DNA of 45,655 nt from Streptomyces sp. SID14478 (GTDB taxonomy: Bacteria; Actinomycetota; Actinomycetes; Streptomycetales; Streptomycetaceae), in NCBI RefSeq assembly GCF_010548525.1, contig NZ_JAAGMG010000912.1, forward strand, positions 1-45,655, read 5' to 3'. Under the pieces are notes generated by a model. The model was not told where the DNA came from, ran no database searches, and saw only the letters and a program-made list of their open reading frames with translations. Shown one piece after another: positions 34,334 to 41,898 of this stretch. The translations under genes and the position numbers were made by a program. Each line of letters starts with the position of its first letter. Positions within the stretch are counted from its first letter, which is position 1.

Positions 34334-35128
34334 TCAGTGCATCAACTCGCCTGCGTTCACCAGGAGTTGCTGGCCCGTGATCGCACGGGCCCGGTCCGAG
34401 GCGAGGAAGACCGCCGCGTTCGCCACGTCGCCGTCGGTGGCCAGTTCCGGCAGCGCCATCCGTTCGGTGAGCCTGCCCAGGACCTCGTCCTGCGGTACTC
34501 CCTCGCTCTGCGCGGTGAACTGCACGTAGGCCTGCACCGGCGGGCCCCACATCCAGCCCGGCAGCACCGTGTTGACCCTGATCCGGTCGGGGCCGAGCTC
34601 CCGGGCCATCGAGTACATCGCGCTCGTCAGCGCACCCTTCGACGCCGCGTACGCCGCCTGCCACACCTGTGAGGGCGCGGCCACGGCCGACTGCGTGCCG
34701 ATGATGACGACCGAGCCGCCGCGCTCCTTGAGGGCGGGCAGACAGGCCCGGGTCATCCGCAGCGTGCCGAGCAGGTTGACGTCGATGACCTGGCGCCAGG
34801 TGTCGAAGTCGGCGTCCTGCAGGCCCCCGAAGTAGCTGTCCCACGCGGCCACGTGGACCACCGCGTCGACGCCGCCGAAGCGGTCGCGGGCGAGTGCCGC
34901 CAGCGCCTCGCACTGCGCCTCGTCGCCGATGTCGGTCGGCAGGTACGCGGTCCGGGCGCCCTGGGGGTCCAACTCGGCGGCGCACTTGGCGAGATTGGCC
35001 TCGGTGCGCGCCCCGAGCACCGCGTTGCCGCCGTCGCGCACCACGGCGGCCGCCACCTGATGGCCGAGGCCGGCGCCGACCCCCGAGACGATCACGGTCC
35101 TTCCGGCGAGCAGCTCTCCGTCGCTCAT
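34334..35128 (-). CDS. Short-chain dehydrogenase/reductase controlled by operator O6
   Basis: This 264-residue SDR carries the cofactor motif SGVGAGLG at about residues 16-23, VDAVVHVAAWDSY in place of NNAG, the catalytic serine in IIGTQSA and the Tyr/Lys pair in AAYAASKGAL. C-terminal TGQQLLVNAGELMH is family-like but shorter than usual. The VHVAAW variant suggests a specialised substrate. ATG 35128 has GGGAGG seven bases upstream; TTG or ATG further up add residues without support. It is divergent from the alpha-beta-barrel gene with O6 between them, which places it in the same regulon as the 12.7-20.7 kb cluster. Confidence 0.88.
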   Translation of the reverse strand: MSDGELLAGRTVIVSGVGAGLGHQVAAAVVRDGGNAVLGARTEANLAKCAAELDPQGARTAYLPTDIGDEAQCEALAALARDRFGGVDAVVHVAAWDSYFGGLQDADFDTWRQVIDVNLLGTLRMTRACLPALKERGGSVVIIGTQSAVAAPSQVWQAAYAASKGALTSAMYSMARELGPDRIRVNTVLPGWMWGPPVQAYVQFTAQSEGVPQDEVLGRLTERMALPELATDGDVANAAVFLASDRARAITGQQLLVNAGELMH

Positions 35129-35156
35129 TGGGCGCCTCCCGACTCTGGCCATCTAT

Positions 35157-35171
35157 CTGACGGGGCGTCAG
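35157..35171. promoter_or_regulatory. Operator O6, TGACG-N3-CGTCA type
   Basis: CTGACG-GGG-CGTCAG, perfect, in the 79-bp gap between two divergent genes, 28 bases from the SDR start and 36 bases from the ATG at 35208. CATCTAT stands directly before it, as -10-like sequence does before O1 and O3. Confidence 0.8.
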
Positions 35172-35207
35172 AGTATGTGCGTCGGTTGGTGGATGGAAGG
35201 GGCCGGT

Positions 35208-36044
35208 ATGGATACGCACAGCGAGACGTACGCGGAACTGGCGGCCGTGGGGCCGTACGGGGTGCGCCCGGGGCACGCGCTGATCACCATGGTCGAACCC
35301 CACCCGGGACACGAGTACGCGTACAACCGCTGGTACGAGGACGACCACTACTACGCCGGTGCGATGGCCATGCCGTGGATGTACGCGGGACGCCGCTGGG
35401 TCGCCACGCGCGACCTGCAGGAGCTGCGCCTCCCGGAGAAGTCGGCCGTCGCCGAGCCGGTCACCGCGGGCTGCTACCTCTCTACGTACTGGGTCACCGA
35501 AGGGCGCTACGACGACCACATGAAGTGGACCGTCGGTATCAACAAGCGGCTGAACCGGGACGGGCGGGTGTACCAGGACCGCACCCACGTGTTCACCGCG
35601 TTCCAGGACCACGAGGCGACCGTCTACCGGGACGGGGCCGCCGGGCCCCGCGACTACCACGCCCTCGACCACCCGTACGCGGGGCTGGTGCTGGAGGTCA
35701 TCGACGTCGAACGCGGCGAGCAGCGGGCCGGCCTGCTGGAGTGGCTGCGCGCGCGCCATCTGCCGAAGGTCCTCGCCGGGTCGCCGGCCGCCATGGTCAC
35801 GATCTTCCGGCCGACGCCGCTGCCCGGCGACAAGATGACGTACGTGAAGCAGGTCGAGGGCGTCGACACCCGGCTGACGCTGCTGTGGTTCCTGGAGGAG
35901 GACCCGCGCGAGTGCTGGCAGGAGCACTTCGCGGGGCTCGGCGACCAGGTGGCGGGGGCGGGGCTCGGGGCGCGGGTGGAACTCATGGCGCCGTTCGTGC
36001 CGACGGTGCCGGGGACGGACCGGTACGTGGACCAGCTCCGGTGA
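35208..36044 (+). CDS. Two-domain alpha/beta-barrel (EthD-like) protein of unknown function
   Basis: This 278-residue soluble protein has two probable ferredoxin-like halves. The first, HALITMVEPHPGHEYAYNRW then YEDDHYYAGAMAMPWMYAG with RRWVATR, resembles the N-R-W-Y-x-x-x-H pattern of EthD/DUF4286-type dimeric alpha/beta barrels. The second starts near GLVLEVIDVERGE and includes RARHLPKVL and VTIFRPTPLPGDK. Such folds include monooxygenase, dehydratase and cyclase relatives, and also proteins without a known reaction. ATG 35208 follows GGAAGGGG. It is divergent from the SDR with O6 between them, and is terminated by a hairpin at 36076-36114. I do not recognise an experimentally named homologue. 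Confidence 0.75.
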   Translation: MDTHSETYAELAAVGPYGVRPGHALITMVEPHPGHEYAYNRWYEDDHYYAGAMAMPWMYAGRRWVATRDLQELRLPEKSAVAEPVTAGCYLSTYWVTEGRYDDHMKWTVGINKRLNRDGRVYQDRTHVFTAFQDHEATVYRDGAAGPRDYHALDHPYAGLVLEVIDVERGEQRAGLLEWLRARHLPKVLAGSPAAMVTIFRPTPLPGDKMTYVKQVEGVDTRLTLLWFLEEDPRECWQEHFAGLGDQVAGAGLGARVELMAPFVPTVPGTDRYVDQLR

Positions 36045-36075
36045 GGGCGCTGACCACTGGCTGAAGACGCAGCCG

Positions 36076-36114
36076 AGCCCTCTCGGCCAGGACGGCGGGC
36101 CAGTCGAGAGGGCT
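36076..36114. terminator. Terminator after the alpha/beta-barrel gene
   Basis: AGCCCTCTCG (36076-36085) and CGAGAGGGCT (36105-36114) form a perfect 10-bp stem with a 19-base loop, 31 bases after the stop. It may serve the convergent DUF397 gene too. Confidence 0.75.
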
Positions 36115-36227
36115 CCTACGTGGTGCTGATGGTGCGGGTAATGCCGATGGTGCTGGTGATGCGCGTGGTGCTTGTCGTGCTGAGTGGTGCTCGATCATGC
36201 ATATGTGGTTGTTGTGCCGTTCTCCGC

Positions 36228-36428
36228 TCAGAACGAGCCCGTGCTCACCTCGTACACGAACGCGTTCCAGGTCTCCGGGTCGAAACCGATGGTGGGGCCC
36301 TGGGTCACCTTCGAGTCGCGTACCGCGATCGCGTGCAGCTCGGGGGACTTGACCTCTACACATGCGCCGTTACCCGTGGAATACGAGGACTTGATCCAGG
36401 ATTCCGTGGCGCCTTGCTGGATTGCCAT
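36228..36428 (-). CDS. DUF397 protein, partner of the XRE regulator (Scr2-like)
   Basis: This 66-residue complete DUF397 domain has WIKSSYSTGNGACVEVKS, VRDSKVTQGPTIGFDPETW and NAFVYEVSTG. DUF397 proteins are encoded next to XRE-DUF5753 regulators throughout Streptomyces and behave like small partners of the regulator, in a toxin-antitoxin-like arrangement. The S. coelicolor pair SCO4441/SCO4442 (Scr1/Scr2), which promotes antibiotic production, has the same neighbours as this one. GGAG lies about six bases before ATG 36428. The 270-bp gap from the XRE gene is long and less GC-rich, so it may have its own promoter. Confidence 0.92.
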   Translation of the reverse strand: MAIQQGATESWIKSSYSTGNGACVEVKSPELHAIAVRDSKVTQGPTIGFDPETWNAFVYEVSTGSF

Positions 36429-36698
36429 GTTTGCTCCGGTTTAGCCAGTGTCGAATTACATCCCCGCTCGGAGGTCCAGAGCGGTTCGCGCCAACGATGT
36501 TGTCTTGATGGCGTGATCGACGCTACTCGCCAACTTGAGTGCGTGAAGCGGCCATTCACCCGACCGGATGGCATATTCCATTGGGGTCTTCCATTCCGCC
36601 GAGGCGAAGGTGTACCGTGCGGCGCCTTTGCCTCGCAGGCACGAAAAACGGGCCGGGGCGCGCGGAATCCAGCCTTCCGGAGATCGCCCCTCGCCACG

Positions 36699-37556
36699 TC
36701 AGCGCGCGTACTCCTTGGCGATCTCGGAGATGAACTGTCGGGATTGCTCCACATTCAGCGCCTGTGCCCGCAAATGCTCGTACATGACGCTGTACTTCTG
36801 CACGTCGTTGGCTTTCTCCAGGTAAAGGTCACTGGTGACGCCCTCGATGTAGACCACGCTGGAATCCGCCGCGTCAGGGAACTCCAGGATCGCGTACTGG
36901 CCGTTCAGCCCGGGGTGCGCGCCCATCTCGAACGGGATCACCTGCACGGTCACGTGCGGCAGTTGGGACTGCTCGACCAAGTGCTCCAACTGCTCCCGCA
37001 TGATGTTCTTGCCGCCGACCCCGCGGCGCAGCGCCGCCTCGTCGAGGACGGTCCACAGGCGCAGCGGGACCTCCGGGGCCTGGATGCGCTCCTGGCGGCG
37101 CATGCGGACCTGGACGCGCTTCTCGATGTCCTGGGGCGTCGTCTCCGGCAGCGCGCCGTTGATGAGTGCCTCCGCGTAGCCCCGCGTCTGCAGCAGACCG
37201 GGCACGACCTGCGGATCGTAGACACGCAGGCTGGCGGCGTCGGTCTCCAGGCCGATGTAGACGCTGTACGGGATGTCGCCGAAGGAGTGCCACCAGCCCT
37301 GCTGGCGCGAGTCCTTGGCCATTTGCATCAGCGAGTCCACGATCCGGTGGTCCTCGACCTCGTACACCCCGCACAGGTCACGGACGTCGCGCTGGCTGAT
37401 GCTGCGCCGCCCGTTCTCCAGGCGGCTGATCTTCGACTGCGAGACCAGCAGGCGCTCGGCGACTTCCTCGGCGGTCATGCCCTTGAGCTCGCGGAGCCGA
37501 CGCAGCTCCTGGCCCAACCGGCGCCGCCTGACAGTGGGATTGACGTTGGACGCCAC
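36699..37556 (-). CDS. XRE-family regulator with DUF5753 domain (Scr1-like)
   Basis: The 285-residue protein has an N-terminal XRE helix-turn-helix (about 12-70, GQELRRLRELKGMTAEEVAE, then VSQSKISRLENGRRSISQRD) and a C-terminal DUF5753 domain (about 95-275, with VVPGLLQTRGYAEALI, QVIPFEMGAHPGLNGQYAIL and VVYIEGVTSDLYLEK). DUF5753 is probably the sensor or partner-binding region that contacts DUF397. The start is GTG 37556 with GGAGGT upstream. Two tandem 14-bp repeats in its promoter may be its operator. By neighbours it corresponds to SCO4441 (Scr1). Confidence 0.93.
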   Translation of the reverse strand: MASNVNPTVRRRRLGQELRRLRELKGMTAEEVAERLLVSQSKISRLENGRRSISQRDVRDLCGVYEVEDHRIVDSLMQMAKDSRQQGWWHSFGDIPYSVYIGLETDAASLRVYDPQVVPGLLQTRGYAEALINGALPETTPQDIEKRVQVRMRRQERIQAPEVPLRLWTVLDEAALRRGVGGKNIMREQLEHLVEQSQLPHVTVQVIPFEMGAHPGLNGQYAILEFPDAADSSVVYIEGVTSDLYLEKANDVQKYSVMYEHLRAQALNVEQSRQFISEIAKEYAR

Positions 37557-37585
37557 GGGACGTGCACCTCCGGCTACGTGCCTTT

Positions 37586-37622
37586 ATTTGTTCTGCGTAA
37601 TTCGTTCTGCGTACGTTGCGTA
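37586..37622. promoter_or_regulatory. Tandem 14-bp repeats in the XRE gene promoter
   Basis: ATTTGTTCTGCGTA (37586-37599) and ATTCGTTCTGCGTA (37600-37613) are contiguous and differ at one base. A partial third copy, CGTTGCGTA, follows at 37614-37622. They lie 30-66 bases upstream of the GTG, where an autoregulatory site would be expected. Confidence 0.65.
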
Positions 37623-37705
37623 TCTGCTGTTGAGCAGATTGCCACCACGGGGCTTCACGCCGCTGGGAAACGGCGGACTTCCCCTCGGTACGCAGCGCAA
37701 ACGCG

Positions 37706-37772
37706 ACCGCGCGGGGCGGTGGCCGGGGACCGTATTTGATGTACGGACGTCCGGTCCATCGCCCCGCGCGGT
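37706..37772 (-). terminator. Long nested hairpin, terminator of the GOLPH3-like gene
   Basis: ACCGCGCGGGGCG (37706-37718) pairs perfectly with CGCCCCGCGCGGT (37760-37772), and GGACCG/CGGTCC pairs inside. It stands 123 bases after the stop of the GOLPH3-like gene and before the XRE promoter, so it separates the two units. Confidence 0.72.
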
Positions 37773-37842
37773 ACAGCGGCTCCCGAACCGGGTCTTGGGG
37801 ACTGCGGTGCGGCGCTGTTGCGGGTGTTCTACGGGTGCTGCT

Positions 37843-37896
37843 TGTGGTGCGGGTGCTGCGAGTACCGCCTGTGGTGCGGGTGTTGCCGGTCTCGCC
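37843..37896. repeat. 27-bp tandem duplication at the end of the GOLPH3-like gene
   Basis: TGTGGTGCGGGTGCTGCGAG... (37843-37869) is repeated with several changes at 37870-37896; the second copy reaches the stop codon of the minus-strand gene. Confidence 0.6.
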
Positions 37897-38633
37897 TAGT
37901 GGGCCACGGCGCGCGCCATGGGGTCACGGCGCGGCTGCATCGGAACGCCCCTGGCGGGCTCCGGTGCACCCCTGCCCGCCGGGGTGGCGGGCGAACGGCG
38001 TGGCTGAGCGGCCACCCCGTTCTGGACGTCCATCACGGCGTGCGCCACGAGGCCGCCCATCGGGTCGTGCCTGATCAGGTCCCGTAGCCGGGAGCGCGAG
38101 GACCGTCCCTCGTTGCCCGGATACAAGTGCTTGCCGAGTCCGACCGCATGGGCCAGCGCGGCGAGCGCCGCGGTCCGCGGGTCCGGCGGGACGCCGGTGC
38201 GGATCGCCGAGTCCAGCCGGGACCTGATCTCCCTGCTGATTGCCGTGTCCGTCGCCTGGTAGCGAGTCGTCGGCAGTACCCCGCACATCTGGCCGGCCAC
38301 GGCATGCACCATGCCGCACCGCTCCAGGTGCGAGAGGTAGGTCTGGCGCAGCCCTAGACGCGGCCCGCCAATCCAGTGGACCGCCCGCACAGGAGCGCCA
38401 CGCCTTCGCAGCAACTCCAACGCGCAGTCCAGAGTCGGATCTCCGGTCGGCCGTGGTGCCACCACGGCGATACGATCCCCGTCTGGGGCTATCCGTCCGG
38501 CCAGCGCCAGCTCTACTAGCTGTGCTCCGGCCAGACCTAGGTCGAGCGACTGCGGCTGTGCGGTGGTGCCCGTGGCCGGGTCCAGCGCCAGCAGCAGAAG
38601 CTCCTCCGGAAGTGTTCTGCGGCTCCTGCCCAT
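37896..38633 (-). CDS. GOLPH3/VPS74-family (GPP34) protein
   Basis: The 245-residue protein has the all-helical GPP34 domain (about 8-190): LPEELLLLALDPATGT, then LAGAQLVELALAGRI, the strand DRIAVVAPRPTGDPTLD, and later LPTTRYQATDTA and RTAALAALAHAVGLGKHLYP. Eukaryotic members bind phosphatidylinositol-4-phosphate and retain Golgi glycosyltransferases; actinobacterial members are widespread, and their ligand is uncertain. After about residue 200 the tail is Pro/Arg-rich and disordered. ATG 38633 has GGGGAGG about five bases upstream. It stands between the XRE-DUF397 pair and the divergent D,D-carboxypeptidase gene, the same order as I recall from S. coelicolor. Confidence 0.87.
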   Translation of the reverse strand: MGRSRRTLPEELLLLALDPATGTTAQPQSLDLGLAGAQLVELALAGRIAPDGDRIAVVAPRPTGDPTLDCALELLRRRGAPVRAVHWIGGPRLGLRQTYLSHLERCGMVHAVAGQMCGVLPTTRYQATDTAISREIRSRLDSAIRTGVPPDPRTAALAALAHAVGLGKHLYPGNEGRSSRSRLRDLIRHDPMGGLVAHAVMDVQNGVAAQPRRSPATPAGRGAPEPARGVPMQPRRDPMARAVAH

Positions 38634-38847
38634 CCATGCCTCCCCGCGTGGATGAATGACAGGGTGACCCCTCTCACATTGGTCTGTCGAGAGTGCGTGG
38701 GGGCTTTGGACGGGAACCAGTAGGTATGTCGTTCTCGTCTACCACGGGGGTTAAGCCCCCACACAGGACACTGGTACATGGTTCGGACAGGGTCAGACAG
38801 GCACGGCCTGTCCGACGCTCAGTGGTTTAGCGGTCGAGGAGGCATCG

Positions 38848-41763
38848 GTGGCGGGGACCCCCGACAGGTCGGGCGAAGAGCAGAAGGCGTCGGGTGGCCC
38901 GACTCCGGACGAGAAGGACCCGCGCCTCGCGGTGGCGCGGGAGACTCCGTCGTCGCCGGGAGTGGATCAGGCGACGGCGGTGTTCTCGGTCCGTGACGTC
39001 GCCGAGGCGGACACCGGTTCCGCGTCCGCGTCCGCATCCGGGTCTTCGGCCTCGGGCGCGGACGCGGGCGACGACGCCGGTGACGCGCGGCTGAGGGCCG
39101 CGGTGGCGGCCTGGGTGTCGGGCGGGTCCTCCGAGGACGATGCGCCGGCTGGTACGAGTACGGGCGCGGGTACGAGTGCGCCTGTGAGTGCAAGTGCAAA
39201 CGCGGAGCGGGAAGGGGCGGCCGCCGACGCCGGCCCGGATGACGCGGCCGACACGGACGCGACGGCGCAGGCCGAGCCGGGCGCGGAGTCGAACGCCGGT
39301 ACCGGGGCCGTTCACGACGGTGCGGAGCCGGAGGGCGACGCGTCGTCGGAAAGCGATGCTGGTGTGGGTACCGAGCCTCAGTCCGGATCGCGGGCTGAGG
39401 CTCAGCCGGAGGCCGGAGCCGAGCCGGTGCCGGACGCCTCGTCCGACGCCGAGCCGGGCGCGGGCACCCCGTCCGGGGCCAAGCCGGAGGCGAGAGCCGG
39501 AGCCAAGCCTGGAGCCGGCTCCGGAGTCGACGCCGGGCTGGAAGCGGGAGCTGCAGCCACGCCCGTGGCGGATGCCGTGCCCGACGCCGAGCCGGGCGAG
39601 GACGCCCGGTCCGGGGCCAAGCCCGCGGCCGACGCCAAGTCGGAAGCCGGGGCCGAGCCCGATGCTGCCCTCGGCGGCAAGCCGGAAGCCGGTGCCAAGC
39701 CGGTAGCCGAGGGCAAGCCCGACGCCGACGCCAAGCCCACCACCCCGGGCGGTAAGCCGGGCGCCGAGGCCACGTCCGACGCCGGGGCCAAGCCGGACGC
39801 CGACGCCGAGCCGGAAGCCGGGGCCGAGCCCGAGGCTGGAGACACGCCCGCCCCGGGCGGTAAGCCGGATGCCGGAGCCAAGCCCGACGCCGACGCCAAG
39901 TCGGATGCCGGAGCCAAGCCCACCCCGGACGCCAAGCCCGAGGCCGGTGCCAAGTCCGGCACCGCCCCCAGCGACAAGTCCACCCCCGCTCCCGCCCCCG
40001 CCCCCGGCGCCAAGCCGGAAACCGGCGCCGAGCCCACCCCGGACGCCACTCCCGGCGCCAAGCCGGAAGCCGACGCCAAGCCCGACGCCGGTACTGGCGC
40101 CAAGCCCGGCACCGCCCCCGGCGCCAAGTCGGAAGCCGGTGCCAAGCCCACCCCGGACACCACCCCCGGTGCCAAGCCCGGCACCGCCCCCGGCGGCAAG
40201 AAGGTCCCGGCCCCCGGCGATGAGCCCGTCGACCAGCCCACCGCCATGTTCAAGGCGGTGAAGCCGCCGGTCGATCAGCCGACCACCATGCTGAAGGTGC
40301 CGTCCGCCGGGAAGGGCAAGGCCGAGGCCGAGCCCGAGGCGGAGGTCGAGCGGACCAGTAAGTTCGTGCCGCTGAAGCCGCTCGACGACAAGCAGCCCGA
40401 GGCCAAGGCGCCGGTGGAGCCGCCCGCCCCGGAGCGGACCACGCAGCAGCCGCTGCCGCCGAAGCCGCCCATCGATCTGCTGGCCGAGCTGACCAACACC
40501 CCGCCGCCGCCCGAGACCCGCGTCCGCACCACCGTGCGCCGGGTCAAGGTGTGGACCCCGCTGGTCCTGCTCCTGGTGATCGTCTTTGCGGTCGTACAGG
40601 CCGTGCGTCCGCTGCCGACGCCCACGCTGGACCTCACCGCCCGGGAGACCGTCTCCTTCGAGGGCGACAAGCCGTCCGTGCCGTGGCCCGGCCAGGGCCA
40701 GGCGGCCATGGACGTGAACGGCATCGGCACGTTCGGCACGTCCGGCGCCCAGAAGCCCGTACCGATCGCGAGCATCGCGAAGGTCATGACCGTGTACCTG
40801 ATCCTGCGCGACCACCCGCTGAAGACCGGTGCGAAGGGGCCGAATATCCCCGTCGACGCCGCCGCGCAGAAGCACTACGAGACGGGCAAGGCCGAGAACG
40901 AGTCGGTCGTGAAGGTCACCGAGGGCCAGCAGATCCCCGAGTACGAGGCGCTGCAGGCGGTCATGCTGCCGTCCGCGAACAACGTGGCCAAGCTGCTCGC
41001 CCGCTGGGACACCCACAGCAGCTCCGAGGACGAGTTCGTCGCGAAGATGAACAAGACCGCCAAGGAGCTGGGGATGACGAACACCCACTACACGGACCCC
41101 AGCGGCCTCGACAAGACGACCGTCTCCACCGCCCAGGACCTGGTGAAGCTCGGCCGCGCCGCGATGGTGAACCCGGTCTTCAAGGAGATCTCCAAGCAGC
41201 CCAGCTACGTCGACATGAACGGCGACAAGCAGAACAACTTCTTCGGGCTCGTCCCGACCGTCGCCATCGGCATCAAGACCGGCACCACCACCGCGGCGGG
41301 CGGCAACATCCTCTTCGCCGCGGAGAAGACGGTCGGCGGCAAGACCCAGACGATCATCGGCGCTGCCCTCGGCCAGTACGGGCGCAACGGCACCGCCAAC
41401 ATCGACGAGGTCACCGGCGTCGTGCGGAAGCTGATCGAGTCGGGCCAGGGCGCGCTCACCGACAAGAAGATCGTGAAGAAGGGCGATGTCGTCGGCCAGG
41501 TCGACGACGGGCTCGGCGGCACCACCCCGGTCGTCGCCACGAAGGACGTCTCCGCCGTCGGCTGGGCGGGTCTGACCGTCAAGCTGGAGCTGAACGGTCC
41601 GAAGGGCACGTCCGTCCCGCACTCGGCGAAGGCCGGAACCGTGGTCGGTGCGCTGAGCGTCGGTGACGGCAAGAACGACGCCGACGCCGTCGAGGTCCCG
41701 GTCGCGCTCCAGAAGGACCTCGCAGAGCCGGGCTTCGGCGCGAAAATCACGCGCGTCGGGTGA
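38848..41763 (+). CDS. D-alanyl-D-alanine carboxypeptidase with long repetitive N-terminal region
   Basis: This 971-residue serine D,D-carboxypeptidase (family S11) trims the terminal D-Ala of peptidoglycan stem peptides. Residues 1-460 are low-complexity, largely Ala/Gly/Pro with alternating Lys and Asp/Glu (units such as GAKPDADAKP). Two short DQPTAMFK/DQPTTMLK elements follow, and one membrane helix lies at about 568-590 (VWTPLVLLLVIVFAVVQAV). The catalytic domain is external: Ser642-x-x-Lys645 (SIAKVM), Ser709-Ala-Asn711 and Lys810-Thr-Gly. It is a type-II membrane protein with the repetitive part in the cytoplasm. GTG 38848 has GAGGAGG seven bases upstream. S. coelicolor SCO4439 is the corresponding gene as I recall. 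Confidence 0.93.
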   Translation: MAGTPDRSGEEQKASGGPTPDEKDPRLAVARETPSSPGVDQATAVFSVRDVAEADTGSASASASGSSASGADAGDDAGDARLRAAVAAWVSGGSSEDDAPAGTSTGAGTSAPVSASANAEREGAAADAGPDDAADTDATAQAEPGAESNAGTGAVHDGAEPEGDASSESDAGVGTEPQSGSRAEAQPEAGAEPVPDASSDAEPGAGTPSGAKPEARAGAKPGAGSGVDAGLEAGAAATPVADAVPDAEPGEDARSGAKPAADAKSEAGAEPDAALGGKPEAGAKPVAEGKPDADAKPTTPGGKPGAEATSDAGAKPDADAEPEAGAEPEAGDTPAPGGKPDAGAKPDADAKSDAGAKPTPDAKPEAGAKSGTAPSDKSTPAPAPAPGAKPETGAEPTPDATPGAKPEADAKPDAGTGAKPGTAPGAKSEAGAKPTPDTTPGAKPGTAPGGKKVPAPGDEPVDQPTAMFKAVKPPVDQPTTMLKVPSAGKGKAEAEPEAEVERTSKFVPLKPLDDKQPEAKAPVEPPAPERTTQQPLPPKPPIDLLAELTNTPPPPETRVRTTVRRVKVWTPLVLLLVIVFAVVQAVRPLPTPTLDLTARETVSFEGDKPSVPWPGQGQAAMDVNGIGTFGTSGAQKPVPIASIAKVMTVYLILRDHPLKTGAKGPNIPVDAAAQKHYETGKAENESVVKVTEGQQIPEYEALQAVMLPSANNVAKLLARWDTHSSSEDEFVAKMNKTAKELGMTNTHYTDPSGLDKTTVSTAQDLVKLGRAAMVNPVFKEISKQPSYVDMNGDKQNNFFGLVPTVAIGIKTGTTTAAGGNILFAAEKTVGGKTQTIIGAALGQYGRNGTANIDEVTGVVRKLIESGQGALTDKKIVKKGDVVGQVDDGLGGTTPVVATKDVSAVGWAGLTVKLELNGPKGTSVPHSAKAGTVVGALSVGDGKNDADAVEVPVALQKDLAEPGFGAKITRVG

Positions 41764-41767
41764 CGCT

Positions 41768-41803
41768 GCCGCGGGAGGCTGGTGGGTACCGGCCTCCCGC
41801 GGC
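41768..41803 (+). terminator. Terminator of the D,D-carboxypeptidase gene
   Basis: A perfect 12-bp stem, GCCGCGGGAGGC (41768-41779) with GCCTCCCGCGGC (41792-41803), begins four bases after the stop codon. Confidence 0.85.
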
Positions 41804-41898
41804 GCCCGTACCGTGCCCCCGTGCTAGCGTCGCGAGACCGGGGCGGGACCGGGACGTTCCCTCGGTCGTTCGAATCGGTACGTACGGGAGTGTCAGCA

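Larger units (their letters stand above)
37557..37895. other. Intergenic region between XRE and GOLPH3-like genes
   Basis: The 339-bp gap holds, from left to right, the XRE ribosome site and tandem repeats, an AT-rich tract near 37620-37640, a long hairpin (37706-37772) and a 27-bp duplication (37843-37896). No gene was found. Confidence 0.6.

Noticed and set aside
36120..37739. 539-codon plus-strand frame opposite the DUF397 and XRE genes
   Set aside because: Antisense to two clearly recognised small regulator genes and begins in a GTGGTGCTG-type simple repeat.
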